From assembly GCF_024519435.1 (NCBI RefSeq), contig NZ_JALJRZ010000001.1:434001-498000 (forward strand): DNA of 64,000 nt. Reading direction: 5' to 3'. This DNA is from Terrabacter sp. Ter38 (GTDB taxonomy: Bacteria > Actinomycetota > Actinomycetes > Actinomycetales > Dermatophilaceae). The translations under genes were made by a program, and so were the position numbers. The notes below the pieces were generated by a model that saw only the letters and a list, made by a program, of their open reading frames with translations, searched no databases and was not told where the DNA came from. How positions within the stretch are numbered: position 1 is the first letter of the stretch; each line of letters begins with the position of its first letter. Below are positions 56,639 to 64,000 of the stretch, piece after piece.

Positions 56639-57799
56639 TCAGGCGTCGTAGTCGAGGCTGACCTCGTCGGTGACCGGGTGGGACTGGCAGGCGAGCACGA
56701 TGCCGGCCGCCACCTCCTCCGGCTCGAGCGCGTAGTTGCGGTCCATCCGGACCTCGCCCGACACGAGCCTGGCCCGACAGGTGCCGCACACGCCACCCGT
56801 GCACGAGTAGGGCGCGTCGGGCCGGGCGCGCAGGGTCGCGTCGAGGATCGTCTCCTCGCGGCTCGGCATCGGGATGACGGTCGTGCGCCCGTCGAGGTTG
56901 ACCGTGACCATGGCCTCGGGAGGCGCGCCGGCGTCGACGACGACCTTGCGCTTCGGCTCGGTGCCGTCGTCGACGTGGAAGATCTCGTGGTGGATGTGCC
57001 GCGGGTCGACGCCCTGACCGGTGAGCAGGGCCTCCGCTCCGGTCACCATGCCGAACGGCCCGCAGAGGTACCACTCGTCGACGGAGCCGACCGGCAGCAG
57101 CGTGCCGAAGATCGCCTCGAGCCGCTCCGTGTCGAGCCGGCCGTGGAAGAGCTCGACGTCCTGGGCCTCACGGGACAGGACGTTGACGAGGTGGAAGCGC
57201 CCCGGGAAGCGGTTCTTGAGGTCCTCGAGCTCTTCGAGGAACATGATCGAGCTGGTGCGGCGGTTGCCGAAGAGCAGCGTCGCGCGCGACCCGGGCTCCT
57301 CCTCCAGCGCCGTCGTCAGCAGCGAGATGACGGGCGTGATGCCCGAGCCGGCCGCGATCGCGACGTGATGGCGTATGCCGTCCGGCCGGGTCGGGCACGT
57401 GAACGAGCCCGCTGGCGTCATGACCTCGACGACGACGCCGGCCGAGACGCCGTCGTTGAGCCAGTTCGACATGCGACCCTCGGGCACGCGCGCAGCCGCG
57501 ACCCGGAGGCTGCGTCCAGCAGGGTCGGCCCGGCGTGACTGGCAGATCGAGTAGGACTGGCGCACCTCCTCACCGCGGATCTCGGCGCGGAGCGTCAGGT
57601 GCTGGCCTGGCTCGAAGACGAACTCGTCGACGAGGTCCTCGGGCACGGCGAAGGTGACCGCGACGGCCTCGTCGGTGAGGCGCTCGACCGACGAGACAGC
57701 CAGCCGGTGGAAGCGCGCGCGGTGGCGGACGCTCGTGGCCTGGCCAGGGGCCGCGTCCGCGGCGGGACCGGTTGCGGTGGGGGTGGAGACGTCGGTCAT
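56639..57799 (-). CDS. paaE: Phenylacetyl-CoA epoxidase reductase subunit PaaE
   Basis: The 386-residue protein has a ferredoxin-reductase front (FHRLAVSSVERLTDEAVAVTF, FEPGQHLTLR, RQSYSICQS for FAD), an NADPH domain (IAAGSGITPVISLLTTAL, LLFGNRRTSSIMF, YLCGPFGM) and a plant-type 2Fe-2S domain (PYSCTGGVCGTCRARL and a last Cys in LACQSHP). It passes electrons to PaaA. It directly abuts the paaD stop. Residue Ile in PDGIRHH uses the rare ATA codon within an octamer. Confidence 0.96.
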   Translation of the reverse strand: MTDVSTPTATGPAADAAPGQATSVRHRARFHRLAVSSVERLTDEAVAVTFAVPEDLVDEFVFEPGQHLTLRAEIRGEEVRQSYSICQSRRADPAGRSLRVAAARVPEGRMSNWLNDGVSAGVVVEVMTPAGSFTCPTRPDGIRHHVAIAAGSGITPVISLLTTALEEEPGSRATLLFGNRRTSSIMFLEELEDLKNRFPGRFHLVNVLSREAQDVELFHGRLDTERLEAIFGTLLPVGSVDEWYLCGPFGMVTGAEALLTGQGVDPRHIHHEIFHVDDGTEPKRKVVVDAGAPPEAMVTVNLDGRTTVIPMPSREETILDATLRARPDAPYSCTGGVCGTCRARLVSGEVRMDRNYALEPEEVAAGIVLACQSHPVTDEVSLDYDA

Positions 57800-58309
57800 T
57801 CAGATGGCCTTGAACTCGTCGAAGGGCTCGAGACACGCGTTGCAGCGGCGCAGGGCCTTGCACGCGGTCGAGCCGAAGTGGGCGATCTCGGTCGTGTCGG
57901 CGGAGCCGCACCGCGGGCAGGCGACGACGTGGCGGCTCAGGGTGACGGCCACGGGACCGTGCGGCTCCCCCGCCGGCACAGCGCCCGGGGGCGCGATCCC
58001 GAAGCGCAGCAGTGCCGCTCGCCCTTCGTCGCTCATCCAGTCGGTCGTCCACGCCGGCGACAGCTGCGTGCGGACGTCGGCGGCATACCCCATGCGGTCG
58101 GCCTCGAAGACGATGCGCGAGGCGATCGCCTCCATGGCGGGGCACCCGCTGTAGGTCGGGGTGATCGTCACGGCGACGGTGTGCGCCTGCTCGTCGACCT
58201 CCACGGCTCGCAGGATGCCGAGGTCGGAGATGCTGATGACGGGCACCTCGGGGTCCGGGATTCGCGAGATCGTCTCCGCGACAGCGGACTCCACGGCCAC
58301 GGTGGTCAC
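57800..58309 (-). CDS. paaD: PaaD, phenylacetate 1,2-epoxidase assembly subunit
   Basis: The 169-residue protein has a MIP18/DUF59 domain (ISRIPDPEVPVISISDLGILRAV, PTYSGCPAMEAIASRI) and a C-terminal zinc ribbon (CPRCGSADTTEIAHFGSTACKALRRCNAC). PaaD is thought to help iron-sulphur or metal assembly of the epoxidase. GTG start overlapping the paaC stop (GTGA). Confidence 0.94.
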   Translation of the reverse strand: MTTVAVESAVAETISRIPDPEVPVISISDLGILRAVEVDEQAHTVAVTITPTYSGCPAMEAIASRIVFEADRMGYAADVRTQLSPAWTTDWMSDEGRAALLRFGIAPPGAVPAGEPHGPVAVTLSRHVVACPRCGSADTTEIAHFGSTACKALRRCNACLEPFDEFKAI

Positions 58310-59217
58310 CACGTCGCGCCGGGATGCGACCGTGCGATGTGCTGCATCTCGGCCAGGAGTGAGCCCATGGGGCGTGAGTGGATGCCGGCACGGCCTCCGC
58401 GCGAGCGCCACCGTGACCCGTCGGGCAGCCTCAACGTCGCCTGCTCGACGACGCGCGCGACCCGGGCCACGACGGCGTCATGGAGGGTCGAGGGCAGCAC
58501 GCCGACCTCGAGGCCGGCCGCGAGCACCGAGGCCTCGTCGTCGTCGAAGAGCTCGGGCAGGTGCGGTAGGACGCGCTCGAGCGCCGCCTGCATACGGCGG
58601 TGCGACTCCCCGGTGCCGTCGCCGAGGCGCACGACCCAGAGCGAGGCATGGTCGAGGTGGTAGCGCACCTCCTTGAGCGCCTTGCCTGCCACGCCCGCCA
58701 CGACGTCGTCCCCCGAGCCGCTCAGGCCGGTGTGCAGCTCGACCTGGTAGGCGGAGAACCAGAGCAGCCGGGCCATCTCGTCGGCGAAGTCACCGCGCTC
58801 CTGCTCGACGAGGTGGACGTTGCGCCACTCCCGCTCGTCGCGCTGCATGGCGTAGTCGTCCTCGCCGCGACCGGTGCCGTCGATGGAGCCGATGTAGGGG
58901 TAGAGCCCGCGCGCCTGACCGAGGAGGTCGAGTGCGATGTTGCCGAGCGCCATGTCCTCCTCGATCTGCGGGGCGTTCGTCATCCACTCGCCGAGGCGCT
59001 GGGCGTAGACCATGGCGTCGTCGGCGAGCCCGAGGAGGTAGGCGCCGTACGGCTTGGCGCCGGGGTCGCCGCCGGTGTTCTCGGCAGCCCCGGGCAGCGG
59101 CTCACGCTGCGCGGACTCCGAGGCGGAGGCCGCCGCGCCGGTGACCGGCTCGGTGACCGGCTCGGTGACCGACGTGGTGCCGGTGTCGGTCGGGGTCGGG
59201 GTGGCTGGGGTGCTCAC
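58306..59217 (-). CDS. paaC: Phenylacetyl-CoA epoxidase structural subunit PaaC
   Basis: The 303-residue protein is a ferritin-like four-helix subunit that binds PaaA but lacks a full diiron site. It shows YLLGLADDAMVYAQRLGEWMTNAPQIEEDMALGNIALDLLGQAR, DFADEMARLLWFSAYQ and KEVRYHLDHASLWVVRLGDGT. A ~45-residue threonine- and proline-rich extension precedes the core, longer than in E. coli. Overlaps paaB and paaD by 4 nt each. Confidence 0.95.
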   Translation of the reverse strand: MSTPATPTPTDTGTTSVTEPVTEPVTGAAASASESAQREPLPGAAENTGGDPGAKPYGAYLLGLADDAMVYAQRLGEWMTNAPQIEEDMALGNIALDLLGQARGLYPYIGSIDGTGRGEDDYAMQRDEREWRNVHLVEQERGDFADEMARLLWFSAYQVELHTGLSGSGDDVVAGVAGKALKEVRYHLDHASLWVVRLGDGTGESHRRMQAALERVLPHLPELFDDDEASVLAAGLEVGVLPSTLHDAVVARVARVVEQATLRLPDGSRWRSRGGRAGIHSRPMGSLLAEMQHIARSHPGATW

Positions 59218-59555
59218 AGGTACTCGACATCCTCGGGCACGTCGTAGAACGTCGGGTGTCGGTAGATCTTGTCGCCGGCCGGGTCGAAGAAGGAGTCCTT
59301 CTCGGACGGGCTGCTCGCGGTGACGTCGTCGGCCTTGACGACCCAGATCGAGACGCCCTCCTGACGGCGGGTGTAGACGTCCCGGGCGTTGCGCAGGGCG
59401 AGCTCGGCGTCGGGGGCGTGGAGCGAGCCGACGTGCACGTGCGACAGTCCGCGCTTGCCACGGACGAACACCTCCCAGAGGGGCCAGCTGCGCTCCCCCT
59501 GGGCAGGCTCGGACGGGGCCCCGGCACCGGTGGACGGGGTGGTGGCTCCGCTCAC
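59214..59555 (-). CDS. paaB: Phenylacetyl-CoA epoxidase subunit PaaB
   Basis: The 113-residue PaaB has the conserved [41 protein letters not shown] followed by [15 protein letters not shown]. It bridges epoxidase subunits. About 25 serine/proline-rich residues precede the core. The GTG overlaps the paaA stop. Confidence 0.95.
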   Translation of the reverse strand: MSGATTPSTGAGAPSEPAQGERSWPLWEVFVRGKRGLSHVHVGSLHAPDAELALRNARDVYTRRQEGVSIWVVKADDVTASSPSEKDSFFDPAGDKIYRHPTFYDVPEDVEYL

Positions 59556-60622
59556 GCGGCACTCTCCTTCTGCTGCTGCTGCTCCCGCTCGCGGGTGGCC
59601 TGCTTGGCGGCGTACGCGTTGGCGGCCTCGCGCACCCAGGCGCCCTCGTCGTGGGCCCGGCGGCGGTGCTCGATGCGCTCGGCGTTGCACGGGCCGTCGC
59701 CGCGCAGGACCTGCCAGAACTCGTCCCAGTCGATCTCGCCGAAGTCCCAGTGGCCGCGCTCGTCGTTCCAGCGCAGCTCGGGGTCGGGCAGCACGATGCC
59801 GAGCTTCTCGGCCTGCGGCACCATCATGTCGACGAACTTCTGGCGCAGGTCGTCGTTGCTGAAGCGCTTGATGCCCCAGGCCATCGACTGCTCCGTGTGG
59901 CCACCCTTGGCCGCTTCACCGGTGTCGGGCGGCCCGAACATCGCGAGCGCCGGCCACCACCAGCGGTCGGCGGCGTCCTGGGCCATCGCCTTCTGGGACT
60001 CGGTGCCGCGCATGAGGTTCCAGAGGATCTCGAAGCCCTGCCGCTGGTGGAAGGACTCCTCCTTGCACACGCGGACCATGGCGCGGGCGTACGGGCCGTA
60101 GGAGCAGCGGCACAGCGGCACCTGGTTCATGATCGCCGCACCGTCGACGAGCCAGCCGATGGCGCCGCAGTCGGCCCACGTCAGCGTCGGGTAGTTGAAG
60201 ATCGAGGAGTACTTCTGCTTGCCGTCGTGGAGCCGCTCGAGCAGCTCCTGCCGGTCGATGCCGAGCGTCTCGGCCGCGGAGTAGAGGTAGAGCCCGTGGC
60301 CGGCCTCGTCCTGGACCTTGGCGATGAGGATCGCCTTTCGGCGCAGCGAGGGGGCGCGCGTGATCCAGTTGCCCTCTGGCTGCATGCCGATGATCTCGGA
60401 GTGCGCGTGCTGGGCGATCTGGCGGATCAGCGTCTCGCGGTAGTCGTCGGGCATCGCGTCACGCGGCTCGATGCGCTGGTCGGCGGCGAGCAGGGCGTCG
60501 AAGTCGTCGCCGACGGCGTCCCGACCGTCCCGCTGGTCGTCGTGCTCGGCCGCCGCGTCGTAGTCGGCGGTCTCGGCCGCGTTCAGCGGTTCGTTCGGGT
60601 CGATGACGTCATTGCCATACAT
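59552..60622 (-). CDS. paaA: Phenylacetyl-CoA epoxidase catalytic subunit PaaA
   Basis: The 356-residue subunit carries the diiron site: [35 protein letters not shown] (ExxH) and [16 protein letters not shown] (ExxH). With PaaC, B and E it oxidises phenylacetyl-CoA to the ring epoxide. It has an acidic N-terminal extension of ~50 residues and a C-terminal run of glutamines. First gene of paaABCDE, all coupled by 4-nt overlaps or direct abutment. The ATG has CATACT 6 nt upstream. Confidence 0.97.
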   Translation of the reverse strand: MYGNDVIDPNEPLNAAETADYDAAAEHDDQRDGRDAVGDDFDALLAADQRIEPRDAMPDDYRETLIRQIAQHAHSEIIGMQPEGNWITRAPSLRRKAILIAKVQDEAGHGLYLYSAAETLGIDRQELLERLHDGKQKYSSIFNYPTLTWADCGAIGWLVDGAAIMNQVPLCRCSYGPYARAMVRVCKEESFHQRQGFEILWNLMRGTESQKAMAQDAADRWWWPALAMFGPPDTGEAAKGGHTEQSMAWGIKRFSNDDLRQKFVDMMVPQAEKLGIVLPDPELRWNDERGHWDFGEIDWDEFWQVLRGDGPCNAERIEHRRRAHDEGAWVREAANAYAAKQATREREQQQQKESAA

Positions 60623-60628
60623 GAGTCC

Positions 60629-60657
60629 AGTATGCGAGATGCAGCCGAAGGCGTCCA
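60629..60657 (-). promoter_or_regulatory. paaABCDE promoter
   Basis: On the minus strand TGGACG (60652-60657), a 17-bp spacer and CATACT (60629-60634) lie 6 nt before the paaA ATG, so the transcript is probably leaderless. No PaaR site was recognised. Confidence 0.55.
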
Positions 60658-60715
60658 AAGCCGGGGTGCGCCGGGGGTGGACAGCGGGCGCGTCCACGCC
60701 TGAGAGGATGCCGGG

Positions 60716-61489
60716 GTGGCACACGAGGACGCGAACGCACACCGGCACGGGCACGACCACGGACCCGACGAGGGACACGACCACGCGCACGAGCGCGGGC
60801 CCGTCGCCGACGCGTCGGTCCGGGTCGCTCGCGGCTCCGACGCCCCCGCGGTGGGCCTCGTGCAGGCCGTCGTGTTCCGGCAGGCGTATGCCGCCGTGCT
60901 CGCTCCCGAGGTGCTCGCCACCTTCGAGCCCCGGGCGTTCGCGAACGCCTGGCGCGCGACGCTCGAGGGCGAGAGCTCCGGCGACGGCGTGCTGCTCGTG
61001 GCGTGCGCGGGCGAGCAGGTCGTCGGCTTCGCCGCGGTGGGCGCGTCCGATGACGCCGACACCGATGCCGGCACCGCCGAGCTGATCGTGCTCGGGGTCC
61101 ACCCCGAGGCACGCCGCCAGGGGCACGGCTCGCGCCTGCTGCACGCGGTCGTCGACACGGCCCGCGCTCGTGGGCGCCATGAGCTCACCGCCTGGCTGCT
61201 CGCCGCGGACGACGCCACGCGCGGTTTCCTCACGGCTGCCGGGATGGTGGCCGACGGTGCGCACCGCCAGCGCGTGGTGTCGCCGGACGGCGGGACTGCG
61301 GGCGAGCTCCGCCTGTCCGCGGTCCTCGCCGACGCCCCTGCCGACGCCCCTGCCGACGCCCCTGCCGACGCCCCTGCCGACGACACCGCCAACGAGACCG
61401 CCGAGGCGACCACCGACGCGTCCGCCCGACCGTCCGCCGACGACCAGGCCCCGGCCGCGGCCGACGTCAGGACCCCGGAGGGACCGTGA
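60716..61489 (+). CDS. GNAT acetyltransferase with His-rich N-terminus
   Basis: The 257-residue protein has a histidine/aspartate-rich start ([23 protein letters not shown]), likely to bind metal. A GNAT fold ([53 protein letters not shown]) follows, then a low-complexity tail with four Ala-Asp-Ala-Pro repeats. The acceptor is unknown. GTG start with GAGAGG ~8 nt upstream. The stop overlaps azlC (GTGA), linking it to an amino-acid exporter. Confidence 0.85.
   Translation: MAHEDANAHRHGHDHGPDEGHDHAHERGPVADASVRVARGSDAPAVGLVQAVVFRQAYAAVLAPEVLATFEPRAFANAWRATLEGESSGDGVLLVACAGEQVVGFAAVGASDDADTDAGTAELIVLGVHPEARRQGHGSRLLHAVVDTARARGRHELTAWLLAADDATRGFLTAAGMVADGAHRQRVVSPDGGTAGELRLSAVLADAPADAPADAPADAPADDTANETAEATTDASARPSADDQAPAAADVRTPEGP
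61328..61375 (+). repeat. Four 12-bp tandem units inside the GNAT gene
   Basis: GCCGACGCCCCT is repeated four times without change, encoding Ala-Asp-Ala-Pro. In frame, so copy changes would keep the reading frame. Confidence 0.95.
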
Positions 61490-62175
61490 CCGCGACGGCC
61501 GACCCGGGGGCACGACGGGCCGTCGTGCGCCAGAGCCTGTCCGTCGGGGTCGCCACCGGCGCCTATGGCATCAGCTTCGGCGCCCTCGCCGTCGCGGCCG
61601 GCCTCGACACGTGGCAGGCGATGGCGCTCTCCCTGCTGATGTTCACCGGCGGCTCACAGTTCGCCTTCGTCGGCATCATCGCGAACGGCCTGCACGCCGC
61701 ACCCGCGGCGATCGCGGCCTCGTCGATGCTCGGCATCCGCAACGGCCTCTACGCCCTCGAGCTGACGCACCTGCTCGGCGTCCGTGGCACCCGTCGGGTC
61801 GCGGCCGCGCACCTGACCATCGACGAGTCGACGGCGGTCGCCGTGGCCCAGGACGACCAGCGCACGTCGCGGCTGGGGTTCTGGCTCACCGGCTTCACCG
61901 TGTTCGCCCTCTGGAACCTCAGCACCCTCGTCGGCACCCTCATCGGCACCCACGTCGGCGACCCGCGCACCTACGGACTGGACGCCGCCGCCTGCGCCGC
62001 CTTCACCGCCCTGCTCTGGCCGCGCCTGCGCAACCGGGACGCCGTGGCGATCGCCGTCGTCGGCGCCGTCGTGGCGGTGCTGCTGTCACCGACGGTGCCA
62101 CCCGGCATACCCGTCGTGGCTGCAGCTGCCGCCTCCCTGCTGGCGTGGCGTACCCCCACGAGGGAGCAGGCATGA
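61486..62175 (+). CDS. azlC: AzlC-family branched-chain amino acid exporter, large subunit
   Basis: The 229-residue membrane protein matches Azl[40 protein letters not shown], then [15 protein letters not shown] and [11 protein letters not shown], with about six helices. With AzlD it exports leucine, isoleucine, valine or analogues. GTG overlaps the GNAT stop, and its own stop overlaps azlD (ATGA). Ile in PPGIPVV uses ATA within an octamer. Confidence 0.93.
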   Translation: MTATADPGARRAVVRQSLSVGVATGAYGISFGALAVAAGLDTWQAMALSLLMFTGGSQFAFVGIIANGLHAAPAAIAASSMLGIRNGLYALELTHLLGVRGTRRVAAAHLTIDESTAVAVAQDDQRTSRLGFWLTGFTVFALWNLSTLVGTLIGTHVGDPRTYGLDAAACAAFTALLWPRLRNRDAVAIAVVGAVVAVLLSPTVPPGIPVVAAAAASLLAWRTPTREQA

Positions 62176-62486
62176 GCCTCTGGACCGCCGTGCTCGTCGC
62201 GGCCGCCATCGCCTTCGGGCTCAAGCTCGCTGGACACCTCGTGCCCGCGCACCTGCTCGGCGCGCCACGCGTCCGCCGCATCACGGCCGCCCTGCCGATC
62301 GCACTGCTCGCCGCCCTCGTCGCCACCCAGGCGTTCACCGGACCCGGCGGGTCGTTCGTCCTCGATGCGCGGGCGGCTGCCGTGGGCGTCGCGATCGTGG
62401 CGCTCCTGCTGCGCGCCCCGTTCATCGTCGTCGTCGTGCTCGGCGCCGCCACCGCGGCCCTCCTGCGCGCCCTGGGTTGGGCCTGA
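62172..62486 (+). CDS. azlD: AzlD-family exporter, small subunit
   Basis: This 104-residue protein with three to four helices (WTAVLVAAAIAFGLKLAGHLVP, ITAALPIALLAALVATQAF, RAAAVGVAIVALLLRAPFIVVVVLGAATAALLR) is AzlD, the partner of AzlC. ATGA overlap with azlC. Confidence 0.92.
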   Translation: MSLWTAVLVAAAIAFGLKLAGHLVPAHLLGAPRVRRITAALPIALLAALVATQAFTGPGGSFVLDARAAAVGVAIVALLLRAPFIVVVVLGAATAALLRALGWA

Positions 62487-62489
62487 CCG

Positions 62490-62846
62490 GTGGCTGATCA
62501 GGACGACGTGCGCCGGCTCGCCCTCGCGCTGCCCGGCGTCGAGGAGATCGCCAGTGCGGGCTTCGACTTCCGGGTGGGCGGGCACGGCTTCGTCTGGTCC
62601 TATCCCGAGCGCGTCCCGGGACAGCGGCGCGTCATCCGCACGGACGTCGCCGTGCTCTACGTCGGCGACGAGGCCGAGAAGCAGGCCCTCGTGCTCGGTG
62701 AGCCGGACTTCTTCTTCACGACGCCCGGTTACGACGGGTCACCCCTCGTCATGGTCCGGCTCGAGCGCGTCGACGTCGACCGGCTCGAGGAGCTCGTCAG
62801 CGACGCCTGGCGGATGCGCGCCCCCGCCGACCTCCTCGATGACTGA
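62490..62846 (+). CDS. MmcQ/YjbR-family protein
   Basis: The 118-residue protein has the YjbR DNA-binding-like fold: DDVRRLALALPGVEEIASAGF, an FRVGGHGFVW segment and PDFFFTTPGYDGSPLVMVRLERVD. Function unknown in the family; DNA binding is only suggested by structure. GTG start 3 nt after azlD, so probably the last gene of the GNAT-azlCD unit. Confidence 0.85.
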   Translation: MADQDDVRRLALALPGVEEIASAGFDFRVGGHGFVWSYPERVPGQRRVIRTDVAVLYVGDEAEKQALVLGEPDFFFTTPGYDGSPLVMVRLERVDVDRLEELVSDAWRMRAPADLLDD

Positions 62847-62957
62847 GGCGACCGCTTCGCGGCTGGGCCCCCACGACACATGAACCAGGGCTCGACACGG
62901 CCATCGCAGCACCACGGCACCGAGACCGGCCGGGTTGGTGTGTCGGGACGGCCCGCG

Positions 62958-63821
62958 TCAGGCGTGCGCGTCGCAGACCGGCTGGAGCGGACGACCCGGA
63001 AGGTCCTCGCGGTTGTGCATCCGGCTCGTCGGCGCCGCGCAGACGTGGCAGGCCGCGAGGTGGACGGCCTCGTCGCTGAACCCCACGCTCATCCGCTCGT
63101 CGAAGACGTAGAGGTGGCCCTCCCAGAGCCCGCGGTCACCCCGCTCCTCGCCGTAGCGCACGATGCCCCCGTCGAGCTGGTAGACCTCCTCGAAACCCCT
63201 CGCGCGCATGAGGCTCGTCAGCACCTCGCAGCGGATGCCGCCCGTGCAGTAGGTGACGACGGGGCGCCCCTTGAGCTCGTCCCACCGACCGGCGTCGAGC
63301 TCGCGCACGAAGTCGCTCGTGTGGCGGATGTCGGGCACGACGGCTCCGCGGAAGCGCCCCACCGCCGCCTCCACGGCGTTGCGCCCGTCGAAGAGCACGA
63401 CGTCGTCGCCGCGCTCGGCCACGAGGGCGTCGAGCTCGGCAGGGCGCAGCCGGGCACCTCCACCGACGACGCCCTGCTCGTCGACGACGACCTCGTCGGG
63501 CACCCCGAACGACACGATCTCCTCGCGCGCCTTGACGACGAGTCGCGGGAAGTCGAGGCTGCGGCCCTCGGCGTCGAGCCCGGTGCCGTCGCTCCACCGG
63601 ACGTCGACGTCGCGGAAGGGTGCGTACTCCTTCGTCTTGCGGACGTACGTCTTGAGCACGGTGACGTCGCCACCCACCGTCGCGTTGATCCCGTGGCGCG
63701 AGAGCAGGATCCGCCCGCGCAGGCCCAGTCCCTCGCAGAGGTCGCGCTGCCAGAGGCGGAGCGCGTCGGGGTCGGCGAGCGGGCGGAACGCGTAGAAGAG
63801 GACGACCTTGGGGATGGCCAC
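62958..63821 (-). CDS. trhO: tRNA uridine(34) hydroxylase TrhO (rhodanese-fold)
   Basis: The 287-residue protein is TrhO/YceA-like. It has an N-terminal domain ([46 protein letters not shown]) and a rhodanese domain with the active Cys in [19 protein letters not shown]-terminal Cys-rich tail (CHVCAAP, final VCDAHA) follows. It makes 5-hydroxyuridine at tRNA wobble position 34 using oxygen. GTG start with no clear ribosome site; gap of 26 bp to dapB on the same strand. Confidence 0.93.
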   Translation of the reverse strand: MAIPKVVLFYAFRPLADPDALRLWQRDLCEGLGLRGRILLSRHGINATVGGDVTVLKTYVRKTKEYAPFRDVDVRWSDGTGLDAEGRSLDFPRLVVKAREEIVSFGVPDEVVVDEQGVVGGGARLRPAELDALVAERGDDVVLFDGRNAVEAAVGRFRGAVVPDIRHTSDFVRELDAGRWDELKGRPVVTYCTGGIRCEVLTSLMRARGFEEVYQLDGGIVRYGEERGDRGLWEGHLYVFDERMSVGFSDEAVHLAACHVCAAPTSRMHNREDLPGRPLQPVCDAHA

Positions 63822-63847
63822 GTCGGTCTCGTCGGCTGCGCGGCGGC

Positions 63848-64000
<153 letters not shown>

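Noticed and set aside
61328-61375. 12-bp repeats as a CRISPR-like array
   Set aside because: No spacers; the units are direct tandem copies in a coding frame.

Overview
This is a 64 kb chromosomal window from a very GC-rich actinobacterium. Gene order and protein types point to the order Micrococcales, and an Intrasporangiaceae-like genus is my best guess; that placement is inference, not shown by any single marker. The core order ftsK - rimO-pgsA-cinA-clgR - DUF3046/recA/recX - miaB-def-miaA-dapF - hflX, with rnj, dapA and thyA/folA near ftsK, is the classic actinobacterial chromosome block, so most of the window is conserved housekeeping DNA. I saw no tRNA, rRNA, CRISPR array, prophage or recognisable transposase.

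Layout. 0-7 kb: the start of an MFS exporter with a MarR-type operator, a tyrosine phosphatase, lepA, an M48 membrane protease with a cupin, a second MFS exporter, a solitary PemK/MazF-like protein and rpsT. 7-14 kb: holA, a DinG-type helicase with a C-terminal extra domain, a TetR regulator with twin operators facing a DinB/TIGR03086-type protein, and fhs. 14-20 kb: a secreted FG-GAP repeat protein, a double-GNAT protein coupled to a 51-residue zinc-ribbon protein, hflX, an RsmC-like methyltransferase and a nucleotidyltransferase. 20-28 kb: miaB-def-miaA-dapF, a YceI-like protein behind a large inverted repeat, and DUF3046-macrodomain-recA-recX with a LexA box. 28-36 kb: a DUF3352 membrane protein, then one six-gene operon rimO-pgsA-cinA-clgR-class A beta-lactamase-like-dipeptide epimerase, and a divergent M19 dipeptidase. 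36-45 kb: an ion channel divergent from kdpFABC-kdpDE. 45-54 kb: ftsK, a SAM-IV riboswitch before a class V aminotransferase, and dapA-rnj-EEP phosphatase. 54-64 kb: thyA-folA, an AbiEi/DUF559 gene bracketed by 42-bp inverted repeats, paaABCDE, a GNAT-azlC-azlD unit, YjbR, trhO and the end of dapB.

How they work together. The window covers translation and tRNA modification (lepA, rpsT, def, miaA, miaB, rimO, trhO, hflX), DNA repair and segregation (recA, recX, DinG-like helicase, holA, ftsK), one-carbon and thymidylate metabolism (fhs, thyA, folA), diaminopimelate and cell-wall peptides (dapA, dapB, dapF, epimerase, beta-lactamase-like hydrolase), potassium supply (kdp plus channel) and phenylacetate catabolism (paa).

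Two signals run through the whole window. The octamer GTATGCCG/CGGCATAC occurs 37 times on both strands, and in five genes it is built with the rare isoleucine codon ATA. Ten genes have a TANNNT -10 hexamer exactly 6 or 7 nt before the start codon, as expected for leaderless mRNAs. The most element-like locus is the 1.14 kb AbiEi/DUF559 unit between thyA and paaE.
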